Position numbers and translations under genes: made by a program. The notes under the pieces are model-generated. The model had not been told where the DNA came from. It was given only the letters and a program-made list of their open reading frames with translations, and did no database searches. Positions 33,443 to 41,036 of a DNA stretch of 43,564 bases are shown here, in pieces (within the stretch, counting starts at the first letter, position 1; every line of letters starts with the position of its first letter). Source of the DNA: Clostridiales bacterium (GTDB taxonomy: Bacteria; Bacillota; Clostridia; Lachnospirales; WQUN01); contig JAISWZ010000372.1 in assembly GCA_031270945.1 (NCBI GenBank), positions 1 through 43,564 of the forward strand, given 5' to 3'.

Positions 33443-33827
33443 TTAAAACCGAGCGCCGCTTTTTGCGGCCAATCCCATATCGCAAACCGAGCCGCCTATT
33501 TCAAGCAGTTTCAAGCAGTACTTCGTCATGGGCGGCAGCATATTCCTGCCTATCGCTTCAAAAATCATATCCTCTTTATGCGTCCTGCGCCTTGCAAGAT
33601 ATTCCTCCAATTCGCCAATCACATCCGTCCGGGCTGTTCATCTGTCACAAATCCACCTCAATGTTTTTCTTGATCTCCTCTGCCACCAGGACGGCAGAAC
33701 TGCCGCTATCGAGCTTGCCGCTTATCACGGAGAAATCCGCGCAGAAGCCTTCGCAGGAGACAAAAGATGATTCGCAGTTTTTCGCCAGCCTAAAGAATCT
33801 TTGAAAGCTACAAAGCAAACTGGGCAC
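33443..33827 (-). pseudogene. Possible frame-broken small gene
   Basis: On the minus strand a frame ending VLVAEEIKKNIEVDL stops at 33645. A shifted frame then continues as VIGELEEYLARRRTHKEDM and LPPMTKYCLKLLEIGGSV to a stop at 33443 (its first start codon is GTG 33622). Both halves look more protein-like than the other frames, which suggests one small gene with a frameshift or two tiny overlapping genes. I do not recognise either part, and there is no clear ribosome site. Confidence 0.25.
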
Positions 33828-33829
33828 TA

Positions 33830-34619
33830 GGCTTGTTAAAGTTTAAACTTGACAGGTTTGGATTTATCCTAAGCTTTCAGTCAGGCGCAGGAAAAGAGTC
33901 TCCAGCTGACCAGATACAGCGCTCCAGTATCAACACCAATAAGTTTCTCTTGGGAGCGAGAGCAATGACGAAAAAAGGAATAATCCAATCGCTCGGCAAC
34001 ATATCAGCTTTTAGAAATTTTGTCAAAGGCATAAGATTTTGCCTTCTAAGATTTGGATGGATATTACAGGGAAACGAAGCATGAAACCCAGTTTATGTGA
34101 GAAACAAGGGCTCTAGAGAGAAAATTAAGCGAGACTCTCTTTAAAAATGGAATTAATGCACTATAACAAGAAAACGCTTATTCTCCGATATAAAAGCAGA
34201 GCATTTAAAAGAAAATAAAAGAAAAATGAATATATTTAACATAAACATTACAAATGTATGTATGAATTGTTACGATATATTACATGGGGCGTAAGATGTG
34301 AGCTGTTCGCTTTTTTAACAAAAAGTTATTGTAGGACACATGCAACCGTTCCGAGAGAATAGCGGAAATCCGGAGAGTAGCGATAAAGCTTGCGCTTTTG
34401 GATAAATCCCTTGCTCAATGAAATCCCGGAGAACAAGCCATAGCGCTTTTTAAGCCTTAAACGCAAAACAATAATGACAATGCTCAAAAACCCCTTGATT
34501 GCGCCATTTTATTAAGATAGATCAGCTTGCCCCGCCGCAGGCAGAATATTCTTTTTCCCGCAAAAGGCATAAAGAGCGCAGCTAACCTAAAAGAAAACAT
34601 CCCAAGCATTTTTTAATGC
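33830..34619. other. Gene-free AT-rich spacer upstream of murA
   Basis: I see no gene with support. A plus-strand frame of 83 codons (33833-34084) has no ribosome site or recognisable motif. The stretch 34130-34350 is strongly AT-rich. No repeat family member was found in it. Confidence 0.45.
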
Positions 34620-34648
34620 TTTCACCTTTAGAAAAATGATGTTATAAT
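34620..34648 (+). promoter_or_regulatory. Extended -10 promoter candidate for the murA cluster
   Basis: TATAAT (34643-34648) is preceded by TGT, giving an extended -10. The -35 region (TTTCAC, 34620-34625) is poor. A GGGGC/GCCCC hairpin follows in a leader of about 350 bases before murA. Confidence 0.5.
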
Positions 34649-35006
34649 ATTGCTTGGGGCTTCGAGGGCCCCCATATGCATCAAAAACATAATAATTCGG
34701 GATAAATCGGGCTAAATCGCCAAGGATGCGCTGTTGGAAACATATTAGGCTTGACAGGCGGCCTCCCTGGGCTTATTTTGTATATAGCGATCCAGACTGT
34801 GCGGGGCAGCACAAGGATGGATTTGGAATATAAGCATGCCAAACGCATGCACTATGGGCTCACTTGGGGCATGCTCGAATTCGCGGCTTTTGCGGGCTGC
34901 AAAAAAGAGCGAGAGCGCATCCCATAAAAATGCTTTTTATTTTAGGGAGGCGCTCAGCCATTTTAGGAAAGCGGGCGAAAGCACTTTGAAAACAAGAGGT
35001 GTTATG

Positions 35007-36263
35007 ATGGATCGGATAGTTATCAACGGCCAGAAAAGGCTTTCCGGCGCTATACATATCAACGGGGCCAAGAACGCCGCAGTTGCCATAATACCTGCGG
35101 CGATAGCCGCAGAGGGCGTTTGCGTCATAGAAAACCTCCCCCGCATAGAAGACGTAGCAATTTTGGCCAACGCGCTGCAGTCATTGGGCATGGACTGCAA
35201 GTTTCTGGATCCGCACACTCTTCAGATAGACGCGTCTTCCATCAAAGAGCGAAAAATGACTTACGACCTGGCCAGGAACATGAGGGCTTCCTACTATCTC
35301 CTTGGCGCCATGCTAGGGCGCTTCAAGGAAGCGGAAGTTCCTTTGCCTGGCGGCTGCAACTTCGGCGCCAGGCCCATAGATCTGCACATCAAGGGGTTTG
35401 AGGCCATGGGCGCCAAGATAACCCAGGAACACGGCATGCTATACGCCAAAGCGGACCGCTTGGCCGGGGCCAACATATACCTGGACATGGCGAGCGTAGG
35501 CGCCACCATAAACATAATGATCGCGGCTGTAAACGCCGAAGGCGTAACAACAATAGACAACGCGGCAAAAGAGCCGCACGTGGTTGACACGGCGAATTTC
35601 CTGAACATGCTTGGCGCCAACATAAAGGGCGCTGGCACTGACATGATAAGGATAACAGGATGCCAAAGGATGCACGGAGGAGAGTACCAAATAATACCGG
35701 ACCAAATTGAGGCTGGCACCTACATGATAGCCTCGGCCATCACTGGCGGGGACGTCGTTGTTGAAAACATCATTCCCAAGCACATGGATTCCCTCTCGGC
35801 GAAGCTTTCGGAAATGAACTGCAAGCTGGAAGAGGGCGGCGACTACATAAGAGTCATGGCCCCTGAGCCGCTTCACGGAGTGAACATCAAGACTATGGTC
35901 TACCCTGGGTTCCCGACGGATCTCCAGCCGCAGATGACAGCGCTCCTGAGCACAGCGAAAGGCACTAGCGTGATAACGGAGACAGTGTTCGACAACAGGT
36001 ACCAATATATGACGGAACTTAAAAGGCTTGGCTGCGAGGTCACTGTAGAAGGCCGCGTGGCTGTGATAGAAGGCGGCTCGACACTCACAGGGGCGGAAGT
36101 CCGCGCGACTGATCTTCGCGCTGGCGCCGCTCTTATAATAGCGGGCCTTGCCGCTGAGGGAAGGACTGTAATATCAAACGTGAAATACATTGACAGAGGG
36201 TACGAAGGCGTCGAAACAAAGCTAGGCGCGCTTGGCGCGGACATCCGCCGCGAGACGAGGTGA
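35007..36263 (+). CDS. murA: UDP-N-acetylglucosamine 1-carboxyvinyltransferase
   Basis: A 418-residue enzyme, the normal length for MurA. It transfers enolpyruvate from PEP to UDP-GlcNAc, the first committed step of peptidoglycan synthesis, in the cytosol. The NGAKNAA substrate site near the N-terminus is intact, and the catalytic Cys loop is present as LPGGCNFGARPIDLHIKG, so it should be active and fosfomycin-sensitive. Further marks are ASVGATINIMIA, PDQIEAGTYMIA and PGFPTDLQPQ. ATG 35007 (with ATG 35004 just before) follows AGAGGT at good spacing; the frame runs upstream to 34836, but that extension has no homology. It overlaps the next gene by four bases (GTGA), so expression is coupled to the downstream hydrolase and RlmH-like genes. 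Confidence 0.96.
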   Translation: MDRIVINGQKRLSGAIHINGAKNAAVAIIPAAIAAEGVCVIENLPRIEDVAILANALQSLGMDCKFLDPHTLQIDASSIKERKMTYDLARNMRASYYLLGAMLGRFKEAEVPLPGGCNFGARPIDLHIKGFEAMGAKITQEHGMLYAKADRLAGANIYLDMASVGATINIMIAAVNAEGVTTIDNAAKEPHVVDTANFLNMLGANIKGAGTDMIRITGCQRMHGGEYQIIPDQIEAGTYMIASAITGGDVVVENIIPKHMDSLSAKLSEMNCKLEEGGDYIRVMAPEPLHGVNIKTMVYPGFPTDLQPQMTALLSTAKGTSVITETVFDNRYQYMTELKRLGCEVTVEGRVAVIEGGSTLTGAEVRATDLRAGAALIIAGLAAEGRTVISNVKYIDRGYEGVETKLGALGADIRRETR

Positions 36264-37051
36264 GCGGATTCCTGTTTTGCCCGCTGGCCAGCGGCTCCTC
36301 AGGCAACTGCGCATACGCCAGCCTAAACGGCGCAGGCATTCTCATTGATGCCGGATTGTCTGGAATAAGGGCTGAAAAGGCCATTGCCGGGGTTGGCAAC
36401 GCTAAAAGCCTCAAGGCCATTTTTGCGACCCATGAACATATCGACCACATTTGCGGGATGGGAGTGCTTTCAAGAAGATACCGCATTCCTGTCTATGCCA
36501 CCCAGGCTACCTGGGACAGCTTCGATAATCGCGGCTCAATCGGCAAAGTGGACAAGTTTTTAAAAAAAGTCATAACTCCCGGGGTTCCTGTCGAGATTTC
36601 CGGCATGGAAGTGGAGGCGTTCCGGATTCCCCATGACGCCGCTGATCCCGTTGGATACATTGTCCGCGCCGACGGCAAAAAAGCCGTTGTCGCAACGGAC
36701 ATAGGGCATGCCACAGACGAGGTGAGAAGAGGGATAGCGGATTCAGACGCGCTTATCCTGGAAAGCAACCACGACTTGGACATGCTCTGGAATGGAAGGT
36801 ACCCGAGAGTCCTGAAAGAAAGGATAAACGGGGACAAAGGCCACCTTTCCAATGACGCCGCAGGAGAGCTTTTGGCTTGCGCTGTCACTGGAAGGCTTAA
36901 GCGCGTCTATTTGGGGCACTTGAGCGAAGAGAACAACAGCCCCCTTATTGCTTATTGCGCCGCCGCAGCGGCGCTTGGCAAGCTTGGGGCCAAGCACGTC
37001 AGCCTTCTTGTAGCCGAAAGGCACTTGCCTTCCGAGGTGGTGGAGCTGTGA
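36260..37051 (+). CDS. walJ: MBL-fold metallohydrolase, WalJ/YycJ-like
   Basis: A 263-residue metallo-beta-lactamase-fold protein, typical length for the WalJ (YycJ) group. The metal site THEHIDH is present, with an upstream ASGSSGNCAYA start that is characteristic of the group, an IPHDAADPVGYIV strand, the ATDIGH motif, LESNHDLDML and the late LGHLSEENN. WalJ is linked to the WalRK cell-wall regulon in Bacillota and has been associated with DNA-repair coordination; its substrate is not well defined. The start is GTG at 36260 overlapping the murA stop (GTGA). It in turn overlaps the RlmH-like gene by four bases. The symbol rests on family resemblance. Confidence 0.9.
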   Translation: MSGFLFCPLASGSSGNCAYASLNGAGILIDAGLSGIRAEKAIAGVGNAKSLKAIFATHEHIDHICGMGVLSRRYRIPVYATQATWDSFDNRGSIGKVDKFLKKVITPGVPVEISGMEVEAFRIPHDAADPVGYIVRADGKKAVVATDIGHATDEVRRGIADSDALILESNHDLDMLWNGRYPRVLKERINGDKGHLSNDAAGELLACAVTGRLKRVYLGHLSEENNSPLIAYCAAAAALGKLGAKHVSLLVAERHLPSEVVEL

Positions 37052-37491
37052 AGCCAAAGATCCGGGTTATAGCGGTTGGCAGCTTGAAGGAGCCGTACCT
37101 AAGGGCTGGGGAAATGGAGCTTTTGTCCAGGCTGTCAGCGTTTACTGACATTTCTGTCGTTGAGTGCCCGGAAGCCAGATACCCAGCCAAGCTGTCGGAA
37201 GCCAGCCGCTTGGCCGCCTTGGAGAAGGAAGGAGAAAGCGTCCTCAAAGCGCTGGACAAGGGCGAAAGGCTCGTGGCGCTTGCTATAGAGGGCAAGCTTT
37301 CAAGCTCCAATGATCTAAGGCTTTTGGCAAACGCCCCCGTGGCTTTTGCCATAGGCGGAAGCCTTGGATTGGGCGCGAACGCGCTAAGCAGAGCAAATTG
37401 CAAAATCAGCTTTTCAAGGCTCACCTTTCCCCACCAACTCATGAGGCTGATGCTTCTTGATGCCCTGCTAAGGGCCTTGGGCAAGCCGTGA
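37048..37491 (+). CDS. rlmH: RlmH-like 23S rRNA methyltransferase, short C-terminus
   Basis: A 147-residue SPOUT-fold protein. RlmH methylates pseudouridine 1915 of helix 69 in 23S rRNA. Family segments are clear: IRVIAVGSLKEPYL, VALAIEGK, FAIGGSLGLG (the SAM-binding loop) and RLTFPHQLMRLML. The normal C-terminal tail, which ends in a Tyr-His-Lys motif after a YRA helix, is missing: here LLRALGKP is followed directly by TGA, and no other frame supplies the tail. The protein is about ten residues short of the usual length. Activity may be reduced, or the tail may be dispensable in this lineage; a sequencing error is another option. GTG at 37048 overlaps the upstream stop (GTGA). Third gene of the murA operon. 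Confidence 0.88.
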   Translation: MKPKIRVIAVGSLKEPYLRAGEMELLSRLSAFTDISVVECPEARYPAKLSEASRLAALEKEGESVLKALDKGERLVALAIEGKLSSSNDLRLLANAPVAFAIGGSLGLGANALSRANCKISFSRLTFPHQLMRLMLLDALLRALGKP

Positions 37492-37521
37492 ACACGTTTT
37501 TTTGAAAATTATAAAGGAGAG

Positions 37522-38268
37522 ATGGATTTGTCCATTAAAGAGTTTTCCATCCAGCTGTACACGCTGAGAGACTTGATGAAAGACGATTTCGCTGGAGTTC
37601 TTGCCAAGGTTGGAAAGCTTGGCTTCACTGGCGTGGAGTTTGCCGGTTACGGCGGATACAGCGCGAAAGAGCTGAAAAAGATCTTGGATGACAGCGGGCT
37701 CAAGTCTGTGGGATCCCACGTGCCTTACGACGCGATCACAAAGGACACCGGCGCTGTCATCGAGTACAACGCCATCCTGGGCTCGGAGTGGATCGTCTGC
37801 CCTCACGCGAACATGGCGACCAGGGACGACGCGCTTCGCGCAGCTGAGTCTTTCGAAAAGCCCGCCGAGAAGATAGCGGAAGCCGGAATAGGCTTCGCGT
37901 ACCACAACCACCACTTTGAGTTCGCAAAGAGCGGAGAGAGCTTCCTGCTTGACATATTGCTGGAAAACACGGACAATAAGCTGGTATTCTCTGAGCTTGA
38001 CATGTACTGGGCCGCCTACGCCGGAGTAGACCCCTTGGAGTATCTAGCCAAGCTGGGCGGCAGGGCCAAGCTTCTTCACGTCAAGCAAATGAAGGACTTC
38101 GAGACAAAGAGGTGCATCGACCTTGGCGAAGGCGCCATCGACTTCAAGAAAGTTTTGAGAGTTGGAGCGGAGCTTGGGGTTCTGCACTACATCCTGGAGC
38201 AGGAAGAGTTTGAGTCGGATCCGTTGGTAAGCGCCAAAAACGGGATAGACTACATCTTCAGCATTTAG
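37522..38268 (+). CDS. Sugar phosphate isomerase/epimerase-like TIM barrel (248 aa)
   Basis: A xylose isomerase-like/AP-endonuclease-2-type TIM barrel. It opens with IQLYTLRDLM and shows GFTGVEFAGYGG, VGSHVPYD, the metal-ligand strand GFAYHNHHFEF, SELDMYWAAYAG, LLHVKQMKDF and the final ILEQEEF Glu. Such enzymes act on sugars, inositols or related polyols in the cytosol; the substrate cannot be read from sequence. ATG at 37522 is only two bases from AAGGAG, while in-frame TTG at 37528 has ideal spacing, so the true start may be six bases later. It lies 30 bases after the RlmH-like gene, possibly in the same transcript, and precedes a second, larger enzyme of the same superfamily. Confidence 0.9.
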   Translation: MDLSIKEFSIQLYTLRDLMKDDFAGVLAKVGKLGFTGVEFAGYGGYSAKELKKILDDSGLKSVGSHVPYDAITKDTGAVIEYNAILGSEWIVCPHANMATRDDALRAAESFEKPAEKIAEAGIGFAYHNHHFEFAKSGESFLLDILLENTDNKLVFSELDMYWAAYAGVDPLEYLAKLGGRAKLLHVKQMKDFETKRCIDLGEGAIDFKKVLRVGAELGVLHYILEQEEFESDPLVSAKNGIDYIFSI

Positions 38269-38306
38269 GAAAGCTCGAATAAGAGAAAGCTAAAATCTTC
38301 CCAAGT

Positions 38307-38434
38307 TTTGGCGAGCGGCGCAAATGCCGCTCGTTAAACTGACGAGAATTTTCTTATCGTTAGCGAGAGCGGCCCGACTGGGTTTTGAGGCGGGCTTCGA
38401 TTAAGAAAATTCCACATTTGAGCGATCGTCAGTT
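38307..38434. repeat. Imperfect long inverted repeat between the two epimerase genes
   Basis: AACTGACG...GAATTTTCTTA...TCG at the left and CGA...TAAGAAAATTC...CGTCAGTT at the right pair over about 85 bases with interruptions. A small perfect hairpin (GAGCGGC/GCCGCTC) precedes it. It could be a transcript end, an attenuator or a remnant of a small palindromic element unrelated in sequence to the GCATATCCCA family. Confidence 0.6.
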
Positions 38435-38451
38435 AGCATAGGAGGCAACGT

Positions 38452-39417
38452 ATGAAGCTAGGCGTATTGACAGTGCCGCTGTACAGCAAGCCCGCAGAAG
38501 AGGCATTTGCCATTCTTGCGAAGATGGGCGTTGAAGCCTTGGAAATAGGCACAGGGGGATCCCCTGGAAGCGTCCACCTGAACCCTGCTGAGTTTCTGGG
38601 AAACCCAGGGAGAGTGAAAGAGTACAAAGACATGGTAAAAGGGCTCGGGCTTGAGATAAGCGCGTTCTCTTGCCATGGCAACGCTGTCCACCCAAACAAG
38701 GAGATAGCGAATAAGGCCCATGACGAGTTTGTCCAGACCTGCCAGTTGGCGGAGCTCTTTGAGATCGGCACAGTCGTGACCTTCTCAGGCTGCCCAGGCG
38801 GAACCCCTGATGACAAGTACTCGAACTGGGTCACCTGCACCTGGCCTTCGGAATTCTCTGAGATCCTCAAGTACCAGTGGGATGATGTCCTGATCCCATA
38901 CTGGTCTGAGACGGCAAAGCTCGCAAAGACTTACGGGGTGGAGAGAATCGCCCTTGAGATGCACCCGGGCTTCTGCGTTTACAACACCAGAACGCTTTTG
39001 AAGCTTCGCGCCGCCGCTGGTGACGCCATAGGCGCCAACTTTGATCCGTCCCATCTGCTTTGGCAGGGGATCTATCCGCCAGACGCGATCCGCGCTCTCA
39101 AAGGCGCGATCTACCACTTCCATGCCAAGGATACGAAGATAAACCAGCAGCAGACCAGGATCAACGGAGTGCTTGAGACATCAGGCTATGACGAGTTCCT
39201 GACCAGAAGCTGGCTGTTTAGAACCGTTGGATACGGCAACGACGCTGGCGTTTGGAAAGACATCATTTCATCGCTCAAGACCGTGGGCTATGACGGAATC
39301 ATTAGCATTGAGCACGAAGACGGCCTCATGTCAGTTGACGAAGGCTTGCAGAAGGCTGTAGACTTCTTGAAGGGCATAATCATAAAAGAGAACCCGGCGG
39401 ACATGTGGTGGCTGTAG
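38452..39417 (+). CDS. Sugar phosphate isomerase/epimerase-like TIM barrel (321 aa)
   Basis: A larger member of the xylose isomerase-like TIM-barrel superfamily. Metal-ligand candidates are visible in order: the Glu of IALEMHPG, Asp and His of NFDPSHLLW, the His pair of YHFHAKDTK and the Glu of ISIEHED. It also has LEISAFSCHGN and GTVVTFSGCPGG strands. Proteins of this layout (about 320 residues with a HAKD motif) act on sugars or inositol derivatives; the exact reaction is unknown. ATG at 38452 follows AGGAGG. It is separated from the smaller epimerase-like gene by an inverted repeat, so it may be separately controlled, and it ends before a strong hairpin. Confidence 0.9.
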   Translation: MKLGVLTVPLYSKPAEEAFAILAKMGVEALEIGTGGSPGSVHLNPAEFLGNPGRVKEYKDMVKGLGLEISAFSCHGNAVHPNKEIANKAHDEFVQTCQLAELFEIGTVVTFSGCPGGTPDDKYSNWVTCTWPSEFSEILKYQWDDVLIPYWSETAKLAKTYGVERIALEMHPGFCVYNTRTLLKLRAAAGDAIGANFDPSHLLWQGIYPPDAIRALKGAIYHFHAKDTKINQQQTRINGVLETSGYDEFLTRSWLFRTVGYGNDAGVWKDIISSLKTVGYDGIISIEHEDGLMSVDEGLQKAVDFLKGIIIKENPADMWWL

Positions 39418-39452
39418 CCCGTAAATAAGCGCATATCCCCAAAAAATATATC

Positions 39453-39483
39453 TGCGCCAGCCCGGGCCTCCTGGGCTGGCGCA
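39453..39483 (+). terminator. Hairpin after the second epimerase-like gene
   Basis: TGCGCCAGCCC pairs with GGGCTGGCGCA around a nine-base loop, 36 bases past the stop codon. There is no T-run. An arm of the dispersed element (GCATATCCCC, 39431-39440) sits between gene and hairpin. Confidence 0.55.
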
Positions 39484-39495
39484 AAGAATTAGAAA

Positions 39496-39521
39496 CAAAT
39501 GGCTTGAACCCAAGCCATTTG
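39496..39521 (+). promoter_or_regulatory. Hairpin just before a ribosome binding site
   Basis: CAAATGGCTTG pairs perfectly with CAAGCCATTTG around AACC. It ends nine bases before the GGAG ribosome site of the next gene. It may stabilise the 5' end or affect initiation. Confidence 0.5.
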
Positions 39522-39541
39522 CTGATCTTGGAGATGGTTTA

Positions 39542-39961
39542 GTGGAAGAGCCAACTGCCCTCATACTGATGCTCAAGAACGCCGAAACTGGAATGATTGA
39601 AGGCGAGCTGGCCGAAATCACGCTTGAGGAAGACATTTTGCCAATAGAGAGGATCTGGGCCGAAAAAAGCCCAGACGGAACGGTCTCAATACATCTAAGG
39701 CTAATCGCCTCCCTTGCCGGCAAGGATTTTACTGACGAGGAATACGAAGACATCTTGGACTGCTATGAGACTGACGTTTTTGACGAGCTGGCTGAAGTTT
39801 CCGAGGCGGAAGGGTTTCCGGATCCGGCTTGGGATCTTGTCTTTGCCTTAGGCGAGGGCGAATCGGACGCAAGCGCCATTGAAGGGAAGCTTGACAAGAT
39901 ATTGGCCAAGCACAAGCAGGAACTGGATGGCGTGTACGAAATATTGGAACTGACATGGTGA
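39542..39961 (+). CDS. Small acidic cytosolic protein of unknown function (139 aa)
   Basis: GTG start behind GGAG at eight bases. The product is strongly acidic, with ALILMLKNAETGMIEGEL at the start, a TVSIHLRLIASL strand, then a run of Glu/Asp-rich helices (DEEYEDILDCYETDVFDEL) and a closing KHKQELDGVYEILELTW. There is no signal or membrane segment. The opening reminds me of small conserved proteins of Clostridia that lack a function, but I cannot name the family with confidence. Its own hairpins on both sides suggest an independent transcript. Confidence 0.75.
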   Translation: MEEPTALILMLKNAETGMIEGELAEITLEEDILPIERIWAEKSPDGTVSIHLRLIASLAGKDFTDEEYEDILDCYETDVFDELAEVSEAEGFPDPAWDLVFALGEGESDASAIEGKLDKILAKHKQELDGVYEILELTW

Positions 39962-39964
39962 TGT

Positions 39965-40009
39965 GAAGCGCCGAGGCTTGCGACGGGTGTCGCGAGTCTT
40001 GGCGCTTTC
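39965..40009 (+). terminator. Hairpin after the acidic protein gene
   Basis: GAAGCGCC and GGCGCTTTC form the outer stem, GCTTGCGAC and GTCGCGAGTC the inner stem around GGGT, directly after the stop codon. No T-run is seen on the plus strand. Confidence 0.5.
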
Positions 40010-40106
40010 GCGCCTTAAGCAGAAGCGGTTAATTACGACGCATAACAAGCTGTGTCAGGCGGAGGGAGTAGACAAACTTACAAGCGGACATATTAAAAGA
40101 TTAAAA

Positions 40107-40169
40107 CACAAAAAACAAAAAAAACAAAAAAACAAGAACGGCTGCCAGGCTCAAGCGAGCCTGGCAGCC
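40107..40169 (-). terminator. Terminator of the 97-aa protein gene
   Basis: GGCTGCCAGGCTC (40140-40152) pairs perfectly with GAGCCTGGCAGCC (40157-40169). Read on the minus strand, a long T-rich tract follows, as for an intrinsic terminator. Confidence 0.8.
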
Positions 40170-40194
40170 CCGCGCATGCGAAAGCCAAAAAGCC

Positions 40195-40488
40195 CTAGTA
40201 CCTAGGCTGGGGCTTTTTCTTGATTATTGTATTGTTTGTGACTTCAGCCGCAGTGTCGGAGGGCAAGTTAAGTTTCTCGAAGAGGGAGTCGCCCATCTCT
40301 TTGAAGCCTGCCCTGATTTCTCTTCTAATCTCTTCTTTTATAACTTTTTTGAGCTCTTCCCAAGACGCTTGCAGCTCTTTCTTCATAGCTTGCTCGAATT
40401 CCTTAAGGGTAGGCTCAACACCGTCTTCAATTTCTTCTTCTTTCTCATACGCCTTGCCAAGCAGCAGGCCTTGCCATTCGCTATCCAC
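40195..40488 (-). CDS. Small helical, highly charged protein (97 aa)
   Basis: GTG start at 40488 with AGGTGG at about nine bases. The product is almost wholly helical and Glu/Lys-rich: KEFEQAMKKELQASWEELKK and IKEEIRREIRAGFKEMGDSL suggest an amphipathic helix or coiled coil. It ends with a basic KKKPQPRY tail. No membrane segment. The family is not recognised. It has its own terminator and stands apart from the DUF697-like gene upstream by about 550 bases that hold only an element copy (40524-40554). Confidence 0.7.
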   Translation of the reverse strand: MDSEWQGLLLGKAYEKEEEIEDGVEPTLKEFEQAMKKELQASWEELKKVIKEEIRREIRAGFKEMGDSLFEKLNLPSDTAAEVTNNTIIKKKPQPRY

Positions 40489-40523
40489 AGCATTCCACCT
40501 ATCTTTCCATGTTGGCTTTTAGC

Positions 40524-40554
40524 GCGTATCCTAAAATTTTGCAATGGGATACGC
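40524..40554. repeat. Palindromic element, GCATATCCCA family (31 bp)
   Basis: GCGTATCCTAAAATT and the arm GGGATACGC pair as a short palindrome around an AT-rich loop, just upstream of the ribosome site of the 97-aa protein gene. The outer TTAGC/CTCTT flanks also resemble other copies. Confidence 0.75.
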
Positions 40555-40971
40555 TCTTGTATTTCAAGATTTGGCCTTCCGCTTGGATTTATGCCAGCGG
40601 GCGAAAAGTAAAATTTAGCGCAATCCAGAAAAGTATTATAAACTTGGAAACATTAAAGAAATAACATGATTTTCCTGAGTTTTTAAAGTTTTGGATTATG
40701 CGCTAGCCGATTTTTACGCCCACGAGCATAGCAGATAAAAACCCGAGATGCGTCATATTTCGAGCAATTCTTTACCTAATAGCTTACACCAAACGCTAAA
40801 CGCTGTCAAGAGCACTTAAAAAATTTTTTGCTGTTTTCCGGGCAGCTATAGGCTTAGATAACAACGGACTAAACGCGTTAGGCTTGAAAGCTGGAGCGCC
40901 AGGAAAAAAGGTTCTTCGCCTGCGAGTAGGAAATAACTGTTTGATGCGTTCTTTGCAAATCATGGCAAAAC

Positions 40972-40996
40972 AAAAAGCCGTCTGGGACGGCTTTTT
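40972..40996 (-). terminator. Terminator of the DUF697-like gene
   Basis: AAAAAGCCGTC pairs perfectly with GACGGCTTTTT around TGG. On the minus strand the hairpin ends in a T5 run; it lies 40 bases past the stop codon. Confidence 0.85.
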
Positions 40997-41036
40997 GTTT
41001 TGGCTTTTTATTTTGGCTTTGGTTTGGTTTTGGGTT

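Larger units (their letters stand above)
40489..41036. other. Spacer without a gene
   Basis: Besides the 31-base palindrome at 40524-40554 and the terminator at 40972-40996, no gene or clear promoter was found. A 90-codon plus-strand frame (from 40884) runs through the terminator and into the opposite gene and is rejected. Confidence 0.5.

Noticed and set aside
34836-35003. N-terminal extension of the murA frame
   Set aside because: No MurA homology before the MDRIVING start, and a good ribosome site sits directly before 35004/35007.
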